This document shows positions 7,539 through 15,496 of a stretch of 19,397 bases of DNA, one piece after another. Both the position numbers and the translations under genes were made by a program. The stretch is from Nitrospirae bacterium GWC2_56_14. Its GTDB lineage: Bacteria; Nitrospirota; UBA9217. Numbering within the stretch: the first letter of the stretch is position 1; every line of letters begins with the position of its first letter. The stretch is from the NCBI GenBank assembly GCA_001803705.1, contig MHDY01000136.1, positions 434 through 19,830 of the forward strand, read 5' to 3'. The notes beneath the pieces are model-generated. The model saw only the letters and a program-made list of their open reading frames with translations. It did not search any database and had not been told where the DNA came from.

Positions 7539-7884
7539 TATAGCCGCCCTTCAGGTTGTAGAGATGGGTGTAGCCCATGCCCATCAAACGCTTGATCGCC
7601 CAGATGCTCTGGTTGCCGCTCCGGCAGTACACAACGAGATCCTTGTCCTTCTTCACTTTTTTTATCCGCGTGCCTACCTCGGAAAGCGGCACATGGATTG
7701 CGCCGGGGATGTGACCCTGGTTATACTCCCTGTCCGTGCGAACATCTATCAGCATGATGCCTTTTTTCTGATCAAGCTCCCGGGGGCTTATCTGCTTGAT
7801 GCCCAGACGCCCCAGGTACCCGATGACCTTCACGAGCGCAATCACGACGATGATCCCGATCAGTATCGTTGATGCTGTATCCAC
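7516..7884 (-). CDS. Membrane-anchored rhodanese-like sulfurtransferase
   Basis: 122 residues. The start is a GTG at 7884 with a strong AAGGGGG ribosome site. An N-terminal membrane helix (about 5-23, TILIGIIVVIALVKVIGYL) is followed by one rhodanese domain (about 31-120). It has the typical LIDVRT (45-50), the GHIPGAIHVPL substrate-loop region (57-67) and the active loop CRSGNQS, with catalytic Cys87. It would carry sulfane sulfur as a Cys persulfide; the acceptor is unknown. The last 23 bp overlap the start of ogg. It lies 70 bp downstream of the sensor kinase gene. Confidence 0.9.
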   Translation of the reverse strand: MDTASTILIGIIVVIALVKVIGYLGRLGIKQISPRELDQKKGIMLIDVRTDREYNQGHIPGAIHVPLSEVGTRIKKVKKDKDLVVYCRSGNQSIWAIKRLMGMGYTHLYNLKGGYSAWKRIH

Positions 7885-7954
7885 TATGACCCCCTTAAAT
7901 TAAGTTCGGAGCTGAGACGCGCAGTCATCTTGCGGTGTTACTCCGAATTCCAAG

Positions 7955-10141
7955 CTATGAACTCTGAACTTCCCTGTTCCTGACCACCGCAGCGAATTCT
8001 AGAATAAAGCGTGCACCGGTCGGCATATTCTGCTCAAAACGGATCGAGCCGCCATGGTCGGCGATGATCTTGTGCACGATGGCCAGCCCCAGGCCTCCGT
8101 TCGTCTTTTTCCGGGAAAAATCCGGCTCGAACACTCGCGGGACATCTTCGGGCGCGATCCCGGGACCGCTGTCCGCAACCTCCACCTGTGCCCTGCCCGC
8201 TGCGTTCATTGCCGTCGTGACCCAGATGGTGCCTTTGCCGCCCATGGCCTCAACAGCATTCTCGAACAGGTTGATGAACACCCGCTTGACCTGCTCCCGG
8301 TCCAGCAGCACGTCGGGCATCTCGGCCTGGAAGCGGCGCACAAAGGAGATATCCCTATGGGCTCCGGCGTAGAGCGCAATGACGCTCTCCAGTACCTGGT
8401 GGAGCTGCTGCGGTACGGGGTTCGAACTCGGCATACGGGCAAAGTTCGCGAACTCATCGACGAGCTTTCGCAAACCATCTGCTTCCAGCACGATCGTACG
8501 GCTGCATTCATCGAACACCGCATCGAAATCCGCAGCGCCCTCGGCGTGTTTTTTCCTCAGCCGTTCGGCGGAGAGCTTGATGGGCGTAAGCGGATTTTTG
8601 AATTCATGGGCGATCCTGCGGGCCACATCCTGCCAGGTCTCCGCCTTTTTCGCCCTGAGCAGCTCCGTCAGGTCGTCAAAGGTAATGACCGATCCGATCA
8701 TTGCACCGCCGCCGTCCTGCAGCGTCGTGACCCTCATCCGGAGCGTCAGGACCCTGCCGCGCACGGTCAGCGACAGCTCCTCCTCCGCCTGGCCCGGCCC
8801 TTCCTCTAGCCTGCGGAACAGCTTGCGCACCGGCCCCAGTTCGATGAAGGCGAAAGCCTCGTCATATCGCTTGAAGAGCACATCCTGATCCCGGACGCTC
8901 AGAATGTCCGAGGCCGCCCGATTGATGGTGGTAATCCTGCCGGCACGGTCCATGGAAACAACACCGGTATCGATGTTCGAAAGGATCGTTTCCTTGTAGG
9001 CAACCTCCTGCACAAGGCGCTCCCGGGAATGCTTGAGGTCGTTCGTCATTTTGTTGAATGACGCGATCAGCACTCCGATCTCGTCTCCCGCCGCTTCGTC
9101 GATGTGGTAATCAAACCGGCCTGCTGCTATGGCGGCCGTCCCTTCGGCAAGCTTCTGGATCGGCACGGTGATGCCGGCCGCCACGCGGAGCGCGACCCAG
9201 ATGGCGGCGAGAAGCAGGGACAGTGTTACCGCGAGAAACCCGAGCCGGTAGGCCAGCTTGATCGGTTCCTTTTCGATCCGCAACGCCCGGTATTGCGAAT
9301 AGCCCGTGCTGCTCTCGGCTGCTTTTGACGCCAGGTTCTCGGGGACATAGTAGCTGATGCTGATCAGCGCCGTCACCTGACGGTCCTCGGCAGAGGCATG
9401 GAGCGGGACCACGGTACGTACGATCTGTCCCCGCTTTCCCAGTTCGATGACGCCGGACGCGACCCCGCCGGATACTGCCTGCGAAGCCAGCTCAACGGAC
9501 GTGGCATTGAACGTTTTCGCCGGGAATTGCCCGGTAACAACCGTAACCATCCGTTCACGGGAGGCAGTAATAAGCTCGATCCCGCCCAGGTCGTACTCCA
9601 CCGCTTTTCGGGCCAGATACTCTTTGAGCACCGGCTGTTCAAATCGTTTCAGCAGCTGTTCTTCCGTCATCTGTCTGCTGATCTCCCTGCCGAAAACGAA
9701 CGCCTTTTTTTCGAGGAGATCGTAATAGGCCTGGGCCACGGAACGAGAGGCCTTGAGCGAGTTCTCGACCCTGAGATTAAAGAGCCGTTCGATGCTGCTG
9801 GTGAACATGCCGCTTCCGATGATAAACAGCAGTACCGGCGGGATGAACGACAGGCTGACGAATGCGGTGACCAGTTTGGTCCTGAACCGGGCCCCCAGTA
9901 CGCGTTGCTTTCTCTCGATGGACAGTTTCCAGAGACTGCGGGCGATCATGACGATGACCGCCGCCAGCAGAAGGAAGTTGGCATTGATCAGGACGAGAAT
10001 GAGGAGGTTGTCCGAGAGAGGTCCTTCAAAACCCCTGAACTTGAGCTGCAGCACGACGGCGACTGCGGTCAGGAGCATGAACGAAAGAAGGTAGAGCACT
10101 CCCTTGAACCCCGTCTGCTGCTCTTTATGTCGGGTCGTCAT
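7955..10141 (-). CDS. NtrY-like membrane sensor histidine kinase
   Basis: 728 residues from the ATG at 10141; an upstream TTG at 10207 is possible, and neither has a clear ribosome site. Three N-terminal membrane helices (about 14-33, 46-66, 90-112) precede an extracytoplasmic sensing region of about 185 residues. Then come a fourth helix (about 299-320), a HAMP linker, a PAS-like domain (about 375-490) and the kinase core. The H box is IAHEFKNPLTPIKLSAERL with His512. The N box is NLFENAVEAM (Asn628), followed by DSGPG (657-661) and GGLGLAIV (682-689). This three-plus-one helix layout with HAMP and PAS is that of NtrY. No response regulator (NtrX) is adjacent, so the partner lies elsewhere. 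It is divergent from the lipoprotein/LysM operon. Confidence 0.9.
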   Translation of the reverse strand: MTTRHKEQQTGFKGVLYLLSFMLLTAVAVVLQLKFRGFEGPLSDNLLILVLINANFLLLAAVIVMIARSLWKLSIERKQRVLGARFRTKLVTAFVSLSFIPPVLLFIIGSGMFTSSIERLFNLRVENSLKASRSVAQAYYDLLEKKAFVFGREISRQMTEEQLLKRFEQPVLKEYLARKAVEYDLGGIELITASRERMVTVVTGQFPAKTFNATSVELASQAVSGGVASGVIELGKRGQIVRTVVPLHASAEDRQVTALISISYYVPENLASKAAESSTGYSQYRALRIEKEPIKLAYRLGFLAVTLSLLLAAIWVALRVAAGITVPIQKLAEGTAAIAAGRFDYHIDEAAGDEIGVLIASFNKMTNDLKHSRERLVQEVAYKETILSNIDTGVVSMDRAGRITTINRAASDILSVRDQDVLFKRYDEAFAFIELGPVRKLFRRLEEGPGQAEEELSLTVRGRVLTLRMRVTTLQDGGGAMIGSVITFDDLTELLRAKKAETWQDVARRIAHEFKNPLTPIKLSAERLRKKHAEGAADFDAVFDECSRTIVLEADGLRKLVDEFANFARMPSSNPVPQQLHQVLESVIALYAGAHRDISFVRRFQAEMPDVLLDREQVKRVFINLFENAVEAMGGKGTIWVTTAMNAAGRAQVEVADSGPGIAPEDVPRVFEPDFSRKKTNGGLGLAIVHKIIADHGGSIRFEQNMPTGARFILEFAAVVRNREVQSS

Positions 10142-10200
10142 GGTAGGGCAGAATACCAAAAAGATGCGGTAAAAGCAAGTTCCGGAGATGATTAATTCTC

Positions 10201-10230
10201 TTGACAAACAAGAGGTTTCTCGGCTATCTT
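10201..10230 (+). promoter_or_regulatory. Sigma-70-type promoter of the lipoprotein/LysM operon
   Basis: A perfect TTGACA (10201-10206) is followed, 17 bases later, by CTATCT (10224-10229); TATCTT one base further is an alternative. The predicted start is near 10237, upstream of the lipoprotein gene. The region is shared with the divergent kinase gene. Confidence 0.55.
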
Positions 10231-10320
10231 ACACGCAAGCGGTTCTTTGAGCTGCGATAAATGACCGAAACAAAACCGCGTATCAGACGAGGTGACACGG
10301 ACAGGGGGAATGCTGAGTTC

Positions 10321-10665
10321 ATGAAAGAACACCCATGGCCTGCTCTGCCGGGTAAGGCGCTGCTTACCTGCCTGTTCCTGGTTGCCTGCACACCAGCTCA
10401 GTTGCCGCAACCGGATCCGCTCAAGGACGAGGTCGTCATCCTGCAAAAACAGCTTCTCGAACTTCAGAAACTCCAGTTGCAAACCAAAACTAAACTAGCC
10501 GAAACAACCACAACGATTGAGGCGCTTTCGATTAAGGTGAAGGCACTGGAAGACCGGCAGAACAGGGCGTCAGCCCCGCTCAAACAGGATACACCCGCTG
10601 TAAAAAAGAAACCGGTGACCAAACCGGCCGGCAAAAAGAAAAAGAAGACCAGGAGGCAGGAATGA
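10321..10665 (+). CDS. Small lipoprotein with coiled coil and lysine-rich tail
   Basis: 114 residues from the ATG at 10321. The frame extends upstream to an ATG at 10261, but only the later start places a signal peptide at the N-terminus. The lipobox is LVAC, with lipidated Cys23 (hydrophobic stretch ALLTCLFLVA just before it). Residues about 38-80 are a heptad-rich coiled coil (VVILQKQLLELQKLQLQTKT is part of it). The tail from about 85 is Lys/Pro-rich and ends KKKKKTRRQE, which could bind peptidoglycan, LPS or an acidic partner. The last four bases overlap the LysM gene (ATGA), so the two are translationally coupled. The coiled-coil lipoprotein plus LysM pair suggests an envelope tether; no named family is recognised. 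Confidence 0.8.
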   Translation: MKEHPWPALPGKALLTCLFLVACTPAQLPQPDPLKDEVVILQKQLLELQKLQLQTKTKLAETTTTIEALSIKVKALEDRQNRASAPLKQDTPAVKKKPVTKPAGKKKKKTRRQE

Positions 10666-11822
10666 CCAAAAGGTCGCATACCCTCGTTATCACCTTTGTG
10701 ATCGCAACCGCCATCGTGCTGTTCCCTTCCACCGCCCGGCTCCAGGAACAAGGTGGGACGGCAGCATCAACACCAACGGAGACGCCAGCATCAGCTCCAC
10801 AGGAAAACAGCATCTATATCATCACCCAGGGCGATACGCTCTGGGACATTTCGAACAGCGCGCTCAAGGACCCGTTCCTGTGGCCGCTCATCTGGAAGGA
10901 AAATCCTTTCATCACGAACCCCGACCTGATCTATCCCGGGGACAGGCTCACCATACCGAGCCTTGCCCCGATCGAGCGCGCCATGCAGGCACCCGTTGAG
11001 GCAGCGCCGGCACCTGAGGCGCGGGAAGAAAAGGCTGACGCAACGGCAACACCTGAAGCGGCCGCCCCGGCAAAAACCGGGAGCAAACCTCCAACGGTCG
11101 CTGCACCCGTACAGGAAGAGACGCCCGAAAAACGCAAACTCATCCTGGAGCGGGAGACCGTGCATCCGCTCATTGACAAGTACACCATGCTCAGCGCCGG
11201 CTATGTGAGTACGGACCAGTGGGGGGAATCCATTACCGGGACATTGGAACCGAAGGCCATGTTCGGTTTCGACGACATCGTGTTTATCAAGGTCAGCGAC
11301 CCGGAGAACGTGAAGGTCGGTGACAAATACCTTGTCTTTGCTCCGGTGAAGAAAGTAAAGCACCCCCAGACCCGCAAAAAACTGGGCCGTCTCATCAAGA
11401 TTCTCGGAATCCTTCAGGTGATTGAAAAGGCTCCTGGCGCCGCCCACCTCACCGCACGGATATCCCTGTCCTTTGACAGCATGGCCAAAGGCAACCTGCT
11501 GGCACCCTATCAGGAACCGATGCTCATTTACGCCGTCCCCAATAACGACGGCCGGAACATCAACGGACGGATCATCGAAGTCATGGACAGCCGTTCGATA
11601 AATGGGAATTTTGATATGCTCTATCTGGACAAAGGCAGCAGTGATGGTGTAAAACCGGGCGACCGCTTCACCGTCTTCCTTGATCCGCTCAAAAAAGGCT
11701 TTCCGAGAAAGATCATTGGTGAGGCAATGGTGGTCCTGGTCAAGGACACGACTGCTACCGCCTTGGTGAAGAGCAGCACGGACCCCATCACCAAGGGCGA
11801 CAAGGTGGAACTCGTAAAATAA
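10662..11822 (+). CDS. Exported LysM-domain peptidoglycan-binding protein
   Basis: 386 residues. AGGAGG lies five bases upstream of the ATG, inside the end of the lipoprotein gene. The N-terminal signal peptide is VITFVIATAIVLFPSTA. One LysM domain covers about 51-99 (start YIITQGDTLWDIS, end IYPGDRLTIP). It has an insertion with three Trp (61, 74, 78), a variant found in many delta-type bacteria. A Pro/Ala/Glu-rich linker (about 100-155) leads to a C-terminal beta domain of about 230 residues containing a GSSDGVKPGDRFTVF motif, seen in envelope-associated LysM proteins. No catalytic domain is visible, so it is a binding protein rather than a hydrolase. A strong terminator follows at 11862-11896. 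Confidence 0.88.
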   Translation: MTKRSHTLVITFVIATAIVLFPSTARLQEQGGTAASTPTETPASAPQENSIYIITQGDTLWDISNSALKDPFLWPLIWKENPFITNPDLIYPGDRLTIPSLAPIERAMQAPVEAAPAPEAREEKADATATPEAAAPAKTGSKPPTVAAPVQEETPEKRKLILERETVHPLIDKYTMLSAGYVSTDQWGESITGTLEPKAMFGFDDIVFIKVSDPENVKVGDKYLVFAPVKKVKHPQTRKKLGRLIKILGILQVIEKAPGAAHLTARISLSFDSMAKGNLLAPYQEPMLIYAVPNNDGRNINGRIIEVMDSRSINGNFDMLYLDKGSSDGVKPGDRFTVFLDPLKKGFPRKIIGEAMVVLVKDTTATALVKSSTDPITKGDKVELVK

Positions 11823-11861
11823 CAACGCGCTTCCATTCTCTTCTCTTTAATGTTATGCCAA

Positions 11862-11896
11862 AATCTGCTTCGTCCCCGGACGGAGCAGATTTTTTT
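11862..11896 (+). terminator. Rho-independent terminator of the lipoprotein/LysM operon
   Basis: AATCTGCTTCGTCC pairs with GGACGGAGCAGATT in a 14-bp stem with one G-U pair and a tiny loop (CC), followed by a run of seven T. It begins 40 bp after the LysM stop codon. Confidence 0.88.
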
Positions 11897-12039
11897 GCGC
11901 TCCCTGCTCCGTTTTTTCAAGATATTTCCCCATGCGGTAGAACATTAAGGATAACCCCGAATTGCCGAAGCGGCTTTCTTAGTTTACGCATGCAGTTGAC
12001 AGTAGCAGGAATTTAGACCCGAACGCCCCAAGAAACCAT

Positions 12040-12068
12040 TTGACTTTGAGAGATCGGTATGATAAAAA
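12040..12068 (+). promoter_or_regulatory. Possible promoter of the aminotransferase operon
   Basis: TTGACT (12040-12045) and TAAAAA (12063-12068) are separated by 17 bases. The -35 box is good and the -10 box is weak (four of six). The start would fall about 60 bases before the aminotransferase ATG. Confidence 0.35.
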
Positions 12069-12136
12069 TTCAAGCACTTAGACAACGTAACATACGCTAT
12101 TTCCACAATATTTTTTAACAGAAAGGTATCATACGC

Positions 12137-13330
12137 ATGGGCATTGCAAAGCGAGCTATGGCGATTAAACCGTCCCCGACCCTGGCAACAGCAGCTAAAG
12201 CCAAGGCCATGAAGGCACAGGGCATCGATGTGGTGGACTTCGGCGTGGGTGAGCCGGACTTCGACACACCCGAGAACGTGAAGCAGGCCGGCATCAAGGC
12301 GATCCAGTCGGGCTTTACCAAATACACGCCGGCTGGCGGCACCGACGAGTTGAAGGACGCGGTGATCGACAAGTTTAAGAAAGACAACGACCTGGCCTAC
12401 GAGCGATCGCAGGTCCTCATTTCCTGCGGCGCCAAGCACAGCCTGTATAATATTGCTGAAGCACTGTTCGATGCGGGAGACGAGGTCATAATCCCGGCCC
12501 CTTACTGGGTTTCCTATCCGGACCAGGTGCTGCTGAACGATGCCACACCGGTCATCGTGGAGACGACCGCTGAGGAAGGCTTCACGCTTACGGCAAAAAA
12601 ACTCGAAAAGGCGGTGACCAAAAAGACCAAGGCGCTGGTACTCAACAGCCCGTCGAACCCGACCGGCCTGGCCTACGACAGAAAAACGCTCGAAGAAATC
12701 GCGGCGGTCGCCGTTCGACACCAGTTCTATGTGATCTCCGATGAAATATACGAAAAGCTCCTTTATGACGGATTCAAGCACTGCAGCATCGCATCGCTGG
12801 GCAAGGAGATCAAGGACCTCACCATCGTGGTGAACGGCGTTTCCAAGTCGCATGCCATGACCGGCTGGCGCATCGGCTATGCAGCAGGACCCAAGGATGT
12901 CCTGTCCGCCATGGCGAACATCCAGAGCCAGAGCACCTCGAACCCGTGCTCCATATCACAGAAAGCGGCTGTCGAGGCGCTCCGGGGACCCCAGGCTTTC
13001 ATTGCGACCATGAATGTCGAATTCGATAAAAGACGGCGCTTCATGGTGGACCGCTTGAACGCCATGAAAGGCGTCACCTGCCTTATGCCGGTCGGCGCAT
13101 TTTACGCATTCCCCGACGTTTCGCGGCTGTTCGGGAAGAGCGTGAACGGGAAGACCATCAGGGGTTCAGCCGACCTCGCCGCGTATTTGCTCGAAGACGC
13201 GCAGGTGGCACTCGTGTCGGGCGATGCTTTCGGCGCTGAGGCTTATATCAGGCTGTCGTACGCAACATCCATGGAAAATATCCAGAAGGGGCTTGACCGG
13301 ATCGAAAAAGCGTTTAGTCGTTTGCAGTAA
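12137..13330 (+). CDS. Class I aminotransferase, aspartate aminotransferase Ib family
   Basis: 397 residues, the normal size for a PLP-dependent fold-type I aminotransferase of subgroup I-beta/Ib. The enzyme converts aspartate and 2-oxoglutarate to oxaloacetate and glutamate in the cytoplasm. Visible landmarks are the N-terminal IKPSPTLATAAKAKAMKAQG, GVGEPDFDTPE (36-46), NSPSNPTG (170-177, N174), SDEIY (D202, PLP ring nitrogen), GVSKSHAMTGWRIGY with the PLP lysine K237, and IRLSY (R372, substrate carboxylate). Some members of this family also act on prephenate, and sequence alone does not exclude that. A weak AAAGG lies upstream of the ATG. The next gene begins 45 bp later, so the three genes to 15321 probably form one operon, though their functions do not obviously connect. 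Confidence 0.92.
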   Translation: MGIAKRAMAIKPSPTLATAAKAKAMKAQGIDVVDFGVGEPDFDTPENVKQAGIKAIQSGFTKYTPAGGTDELKDAVIDKFKKDNDLAYERSQVLISCGAKHSLYNIAEALFDAGDEVIIPAPYWVSYPDQVLLNDATPVIVETTAEEGFTLTAKKLEKAVTKKTKALVLNSPSNPTGLAYDRKTLEEIAAVAVRHQFYVISDEIYEKLLYDGFKHCSIASLGKEIKDLTIVVNGVSKSHAMTGWRIGYAAGPKDVLSAMANIQSQSTSNPCSISQKAAVEALRGPQAFIATMNVEFDKRRRFMVDRLNAMKGVTCLMPVGAFYAFPDVSRLFGKSVNGKTIRGSADLAAYLLEDAQVALVSGDAFGAEAYIRLSYATSMENIQKGLDRIEKAFSRLQ

Positions 13331-13375
13331 GTGTACCGGTCGCTGAACATCATCCCGCGCACGAAGGAGGTTGTC

Positions 13376-14149
13376 ATGAAGATCGTAACATACATTCTGG
13401 GAGCGTTGCTCGCAGCCGTTCTCGGTGCTGCCGCATTCTATTATTTCACCACCGCACAGCCCATGACCGCGGAAAACCAGAAACTGAAAGCAGGCATGCC
13501 GGAATTCGAAAAAGCGAAAGCAGACCTCAAAAAATGCAGGGAAGCAGCGCAAAAAGCAACCGCATGGGTCGCACCCGTCATGGAGACCGCGAAACGGGAG
13601 TTTGTCGCTGAAATGAATGCAGGCATGGCCGAGGTGCAGTCTGTTGATACCCGTGTCATCGTAAACATCTCAGAGAAAATGCTCTATATGGACGGTTCGG
13701 TCACTTTTTTCAAGGACAGCGTCCCTCTGCTCCAGAAGATCGGCAACCTGCTCAGAAATCCTGTCCTGAAGGACCGGGAGATCATCGTCGGCAACATGAC
13801 CCTGCCGGTCGAAGCCCGCGGCAAGGGCAAAAAAAGGACGCCAGCAAAGGACGCGCGAGCCCTTGCGTCGGAACGGTCAGCAGCCCTGGTGAAATATCTG
13901 GTGGAAAAAGGCGGCATCAGCCAGGAATCGCTCGTTGCAGCAGCATACCCGGCGTCGCTGGTTGATCGAGGGTTTACGATCAAAGACCGGAAGATTGTCA
14001 TCATGATTCAAACTCCGGCGGCAATCGATATGGACGGCCAGAAACCGGCTGCGACCCAGCAACCCAAGCCGGTCTCGGCCCCGACCGGGACCGCTGTGCA
14101 AACGCCTCAGCCGCTGCCGACCAACCCGGCAGCGCCAAAAACGAATTAG
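13376..14149 (+). CDS. Membrane-anchored OmpA/MotB-like protein with degenerate peptidoglycan-binding motif
   Basis: 257 residues. The ATG at 13376 has an AAGGAGG ribosome site five bases upstream; an earlier start in frame would follow the aminotransferase stop directly and lacks one. An N-terminal hydrophobic helix (about 4-25) anchors it. A charged, partly helical stretch (about 30-88) follows, then an OmpA_C-like domain (about 92-213) with the helix ASERSAALVKYLVEKGGI. The usual EGHTD segment reads VGNMTLPV, so the Asp that binds diaminopimelate is missing, though an Arg in the RSAALVKYL helix (R167) is kept. The Pro/Gln-rich tail is low-complexity. Binding to peptidoglycan is doubtful. 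It sits between aminotransferase and diguanylate cyclase genes. Confidence 0.82.
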   Translation: MKIVTYILGALLAAVLGAAAFYYFTTAQPMTAENQKLKAGMPEFEKAKADLKKCREAAQKATAWVAPVMETAKREFVAEMNAGMAEVQSVDTRVIVNISEKMLYMDGSVTFFKDSVPLLQKIGNLLRNPVLKDREIIVGNMTLPVEARGKGKKRTPAKDARALASERSAALVKYLVEKGGISQESLVAAAYPASLVDRGFTIKDRKIVIMIQTPAAIDMDGQKPAATQQPKPVSAPTGTAVQTPQPLPTNPAAPKTN

Positions 14150-14196
14150 CTTCCCGACGTCCGCGGATCCTTCGCGAGCGAACACCGTGAGACGAT

Positions 14197-15321
14197 ATGG
14201 CCGATGAACAGCGAGAAGCGCGATTACAGGAAAAAGTGGCCAGGCTCGAAGTGGAGCTTGCGCAGGCGGAAACGCAAGCCAGGACCCTGGGCCTCCTGCT
14301 CGAAAAGAAGCTGAACGAGATGTATGTTCAATACCATGTCTCCCGGACCATCTCCTCCCAGATGGACAAACACGAGATGATCGGCCGCATCATAGATAGC
14401 ATTAAAGGGGCAATCCCTTTCGATCGCGTCTCCGTCTACCTGCTCGACGACCCCCGCGAGAACCTGGAACTGTCCTACTCCAGCGGACTGGGCGTCGATT
14501 CGTCGGTCGCCATACAACCGGGACAGGGCACGCCGGGAAAGATCGTCGAGAGTGGAGAGCACATACATATCCACGATCTGGCGCTTTTTCATGAGACCAT
14601 CAACGATTACCTCCATGTTCCCGGCGAGGAAAAAAGGGCAGGGTCCTATATCGGCGTTGCGCTCAAGGTCCGCAATGCGACCATCGGTGTGATCGGCATT
14701 GACCACCCTGAAAAATACCGCCTCACGGTGGACGACATGGACTTCATGGCGATCCTGTCGCACCAGATCGCTGCCGGCATTGAAAAGGCCCACCTCTTCG
14801 AAAAGATCGAGCACCTTTCGCAGCACGACGGCCTCACCGGCCTTTACAACCACCGGGTCTTTCAAGAGCGGCTCCGGCAGGAGTTGGCGCGTCGCGACCG
14901 CACTCCCGAACCGATCACCCTCGCAATGCTCGACATCGACCACTTCAAGCAATTCAACGATAACTTCGGACACCAGGCGGGCGACACCGTTCTGAAAGAG
15001 CTCTCCCAGCTCCTTTTGCTCCAATGCCGGAGCGACGCCACTGATATCTGCTGCCGCTACGGAGGAGAAGAATTCGCTATCATCATGCCGGGCCTGACCG
15101 CGCTTCATGCTGCAACGACGACCGAGAGGCTTCGCAGCGTGGTAGAGCATCACTTGTTCAGTGTCAAAAGCCGGTCCACCGATATCAAGGTAACGGTGAG
15201 CCTGGGCGTTGCCTGCATCGGCAGTGAGGACGTTATCACACCGGAAGCCCTCATAAAAAAAGCAGACGAAGCCCTCTATCGGTCTAAAAAGAACGGCAGG
15301 AACTGCGTTACCTTCAGCTGA
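14197..15321 (+). CDS. GAF-GGDEF diguanylate cyclase
   Basis: 374 residues, no membrane helix. An N-terminal coiled coil (about 1-40) and a GAF domain (about 50-200) precede a GGDEF domain (about 205-374). The domain makes cyclic di-GMP from two GTP. Substrate-binding and catalytic features are intact: DGLTGLYNHRVF (211-222), LDIDHFKQFND (245-255) and RYGGEEF (287-293). The inhibitory I-site RxxD is not present: the Arg position is Asp (280), so product inhibition through it should be absent. The ATG at 14197 has only a weak ribosome site. It is 47 bp after the OmpA-like gene and probably the last gene of that operon. The GAF ligand is unknown. Confidence 0.93.
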   Translation: MADEQREARLQEKVARLEVELAQAETQARTLGLLLEKKLNEMYVQYHVSRTISSQMDKHEMIGRIIDSIKGAIPFDRVSVYLLDDPRENLELSYSSGLGVDSSVAIQPGQGTPGKIVESGEHIHIHDLALFHETINDYLHVPGEEKRAGSYIGVALKVRNATIGVIGIDHPEKYRLTVDDMDFMAILSHQIAAGIEKAHLFEKIEHLSQHDGLTGLYNHRVFQERLRQELARRDRTPEPITLAMLDIDHFKQFNDNFGHQAGDTVLKELSQLLLLQCRSDATDICCRYGGEEFAIIMPGLTALHAATTTERLRSVVEHHLFSVKSRSTDIKVTVSLGVACIGSEDVITPEALIKKADEALYRSKKNGRNCVTFS

Positions 15322-15403
15322 GCTGTCCCCGATTCTCCCCGCCACCCCCCTTCTTTATTATGCTCATAAATACAACAACTGGACGCAGATGACCGGAAGG
15401 TAG

Positions 15404-15420
15404 GCGTCGCTAAGCGACGC
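15404..15420. repeat. Perfect GC-rich hairpin between convergent genes
   Basis: GCGTCGC-TAA-GCGACGC is a perfect 7-bp inverted repeat lying between the convergent diguanylate cyclase and GT2 genes. There is no T run on either side, so it is not a classic rho-independent terminator. It may be a REP-like element or help stop transcription from both sides. Confidence 0.55.
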
Positions 15421-15496
15421 ACATAAAACCAGGCATTCGAGGCAGGGGGCCGATTTGAGACCGGACATCGTGCGGTCAGTGGCGGAGCGGGTTGCA

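Larger units (their letters stand above)
11823..12136. other. Intergenic region between LysM and aminotransferase genes
   Basis: It contains the terminator of the LysM operon (11862-11896) and, nearer the aminotransferase, promoter-like sequence (TTGACT at 12040, TAAAAA at 12063). No reading frame or structured RNA in it is convincing. A TTGACA at 11996-12001 has no good -10 box at proper spacing. Confidence 0.5.

Noticed and set aside
8054..8809. Plus-strand open frame (251 codons) opposite the kinase gene
   Set aside because: It is antisense to the H and N boxes of the kinase and contains no domain.
9398..10195. Plus-strand open frame (265 codons) opposite the kinase N-terminus
   Set aside because: It is low-complexity, highly charged and antisense to the sensor and membrane helices of a clear kinase gene.
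10791..11825. Long minus-strand open frame (344 codons)
   Set aside because: It is antisense to the LysM protein gene, which has a signal peptide, a LysM domain, a ribosome site and a terminator.
11984..12853. Long minus-strand open frame (289 codons)
   Set aside because: It overlaps the aminotransferase, whose catalytic motifs are clear, and shows no recognisable domain.
14224..15345. Long minus-strand open frame (373 codons)
   Set aside because: It mirrors the GAF-GGDEF gene almost end to end. High third-position GC of the real gene explains the open antisense frame.
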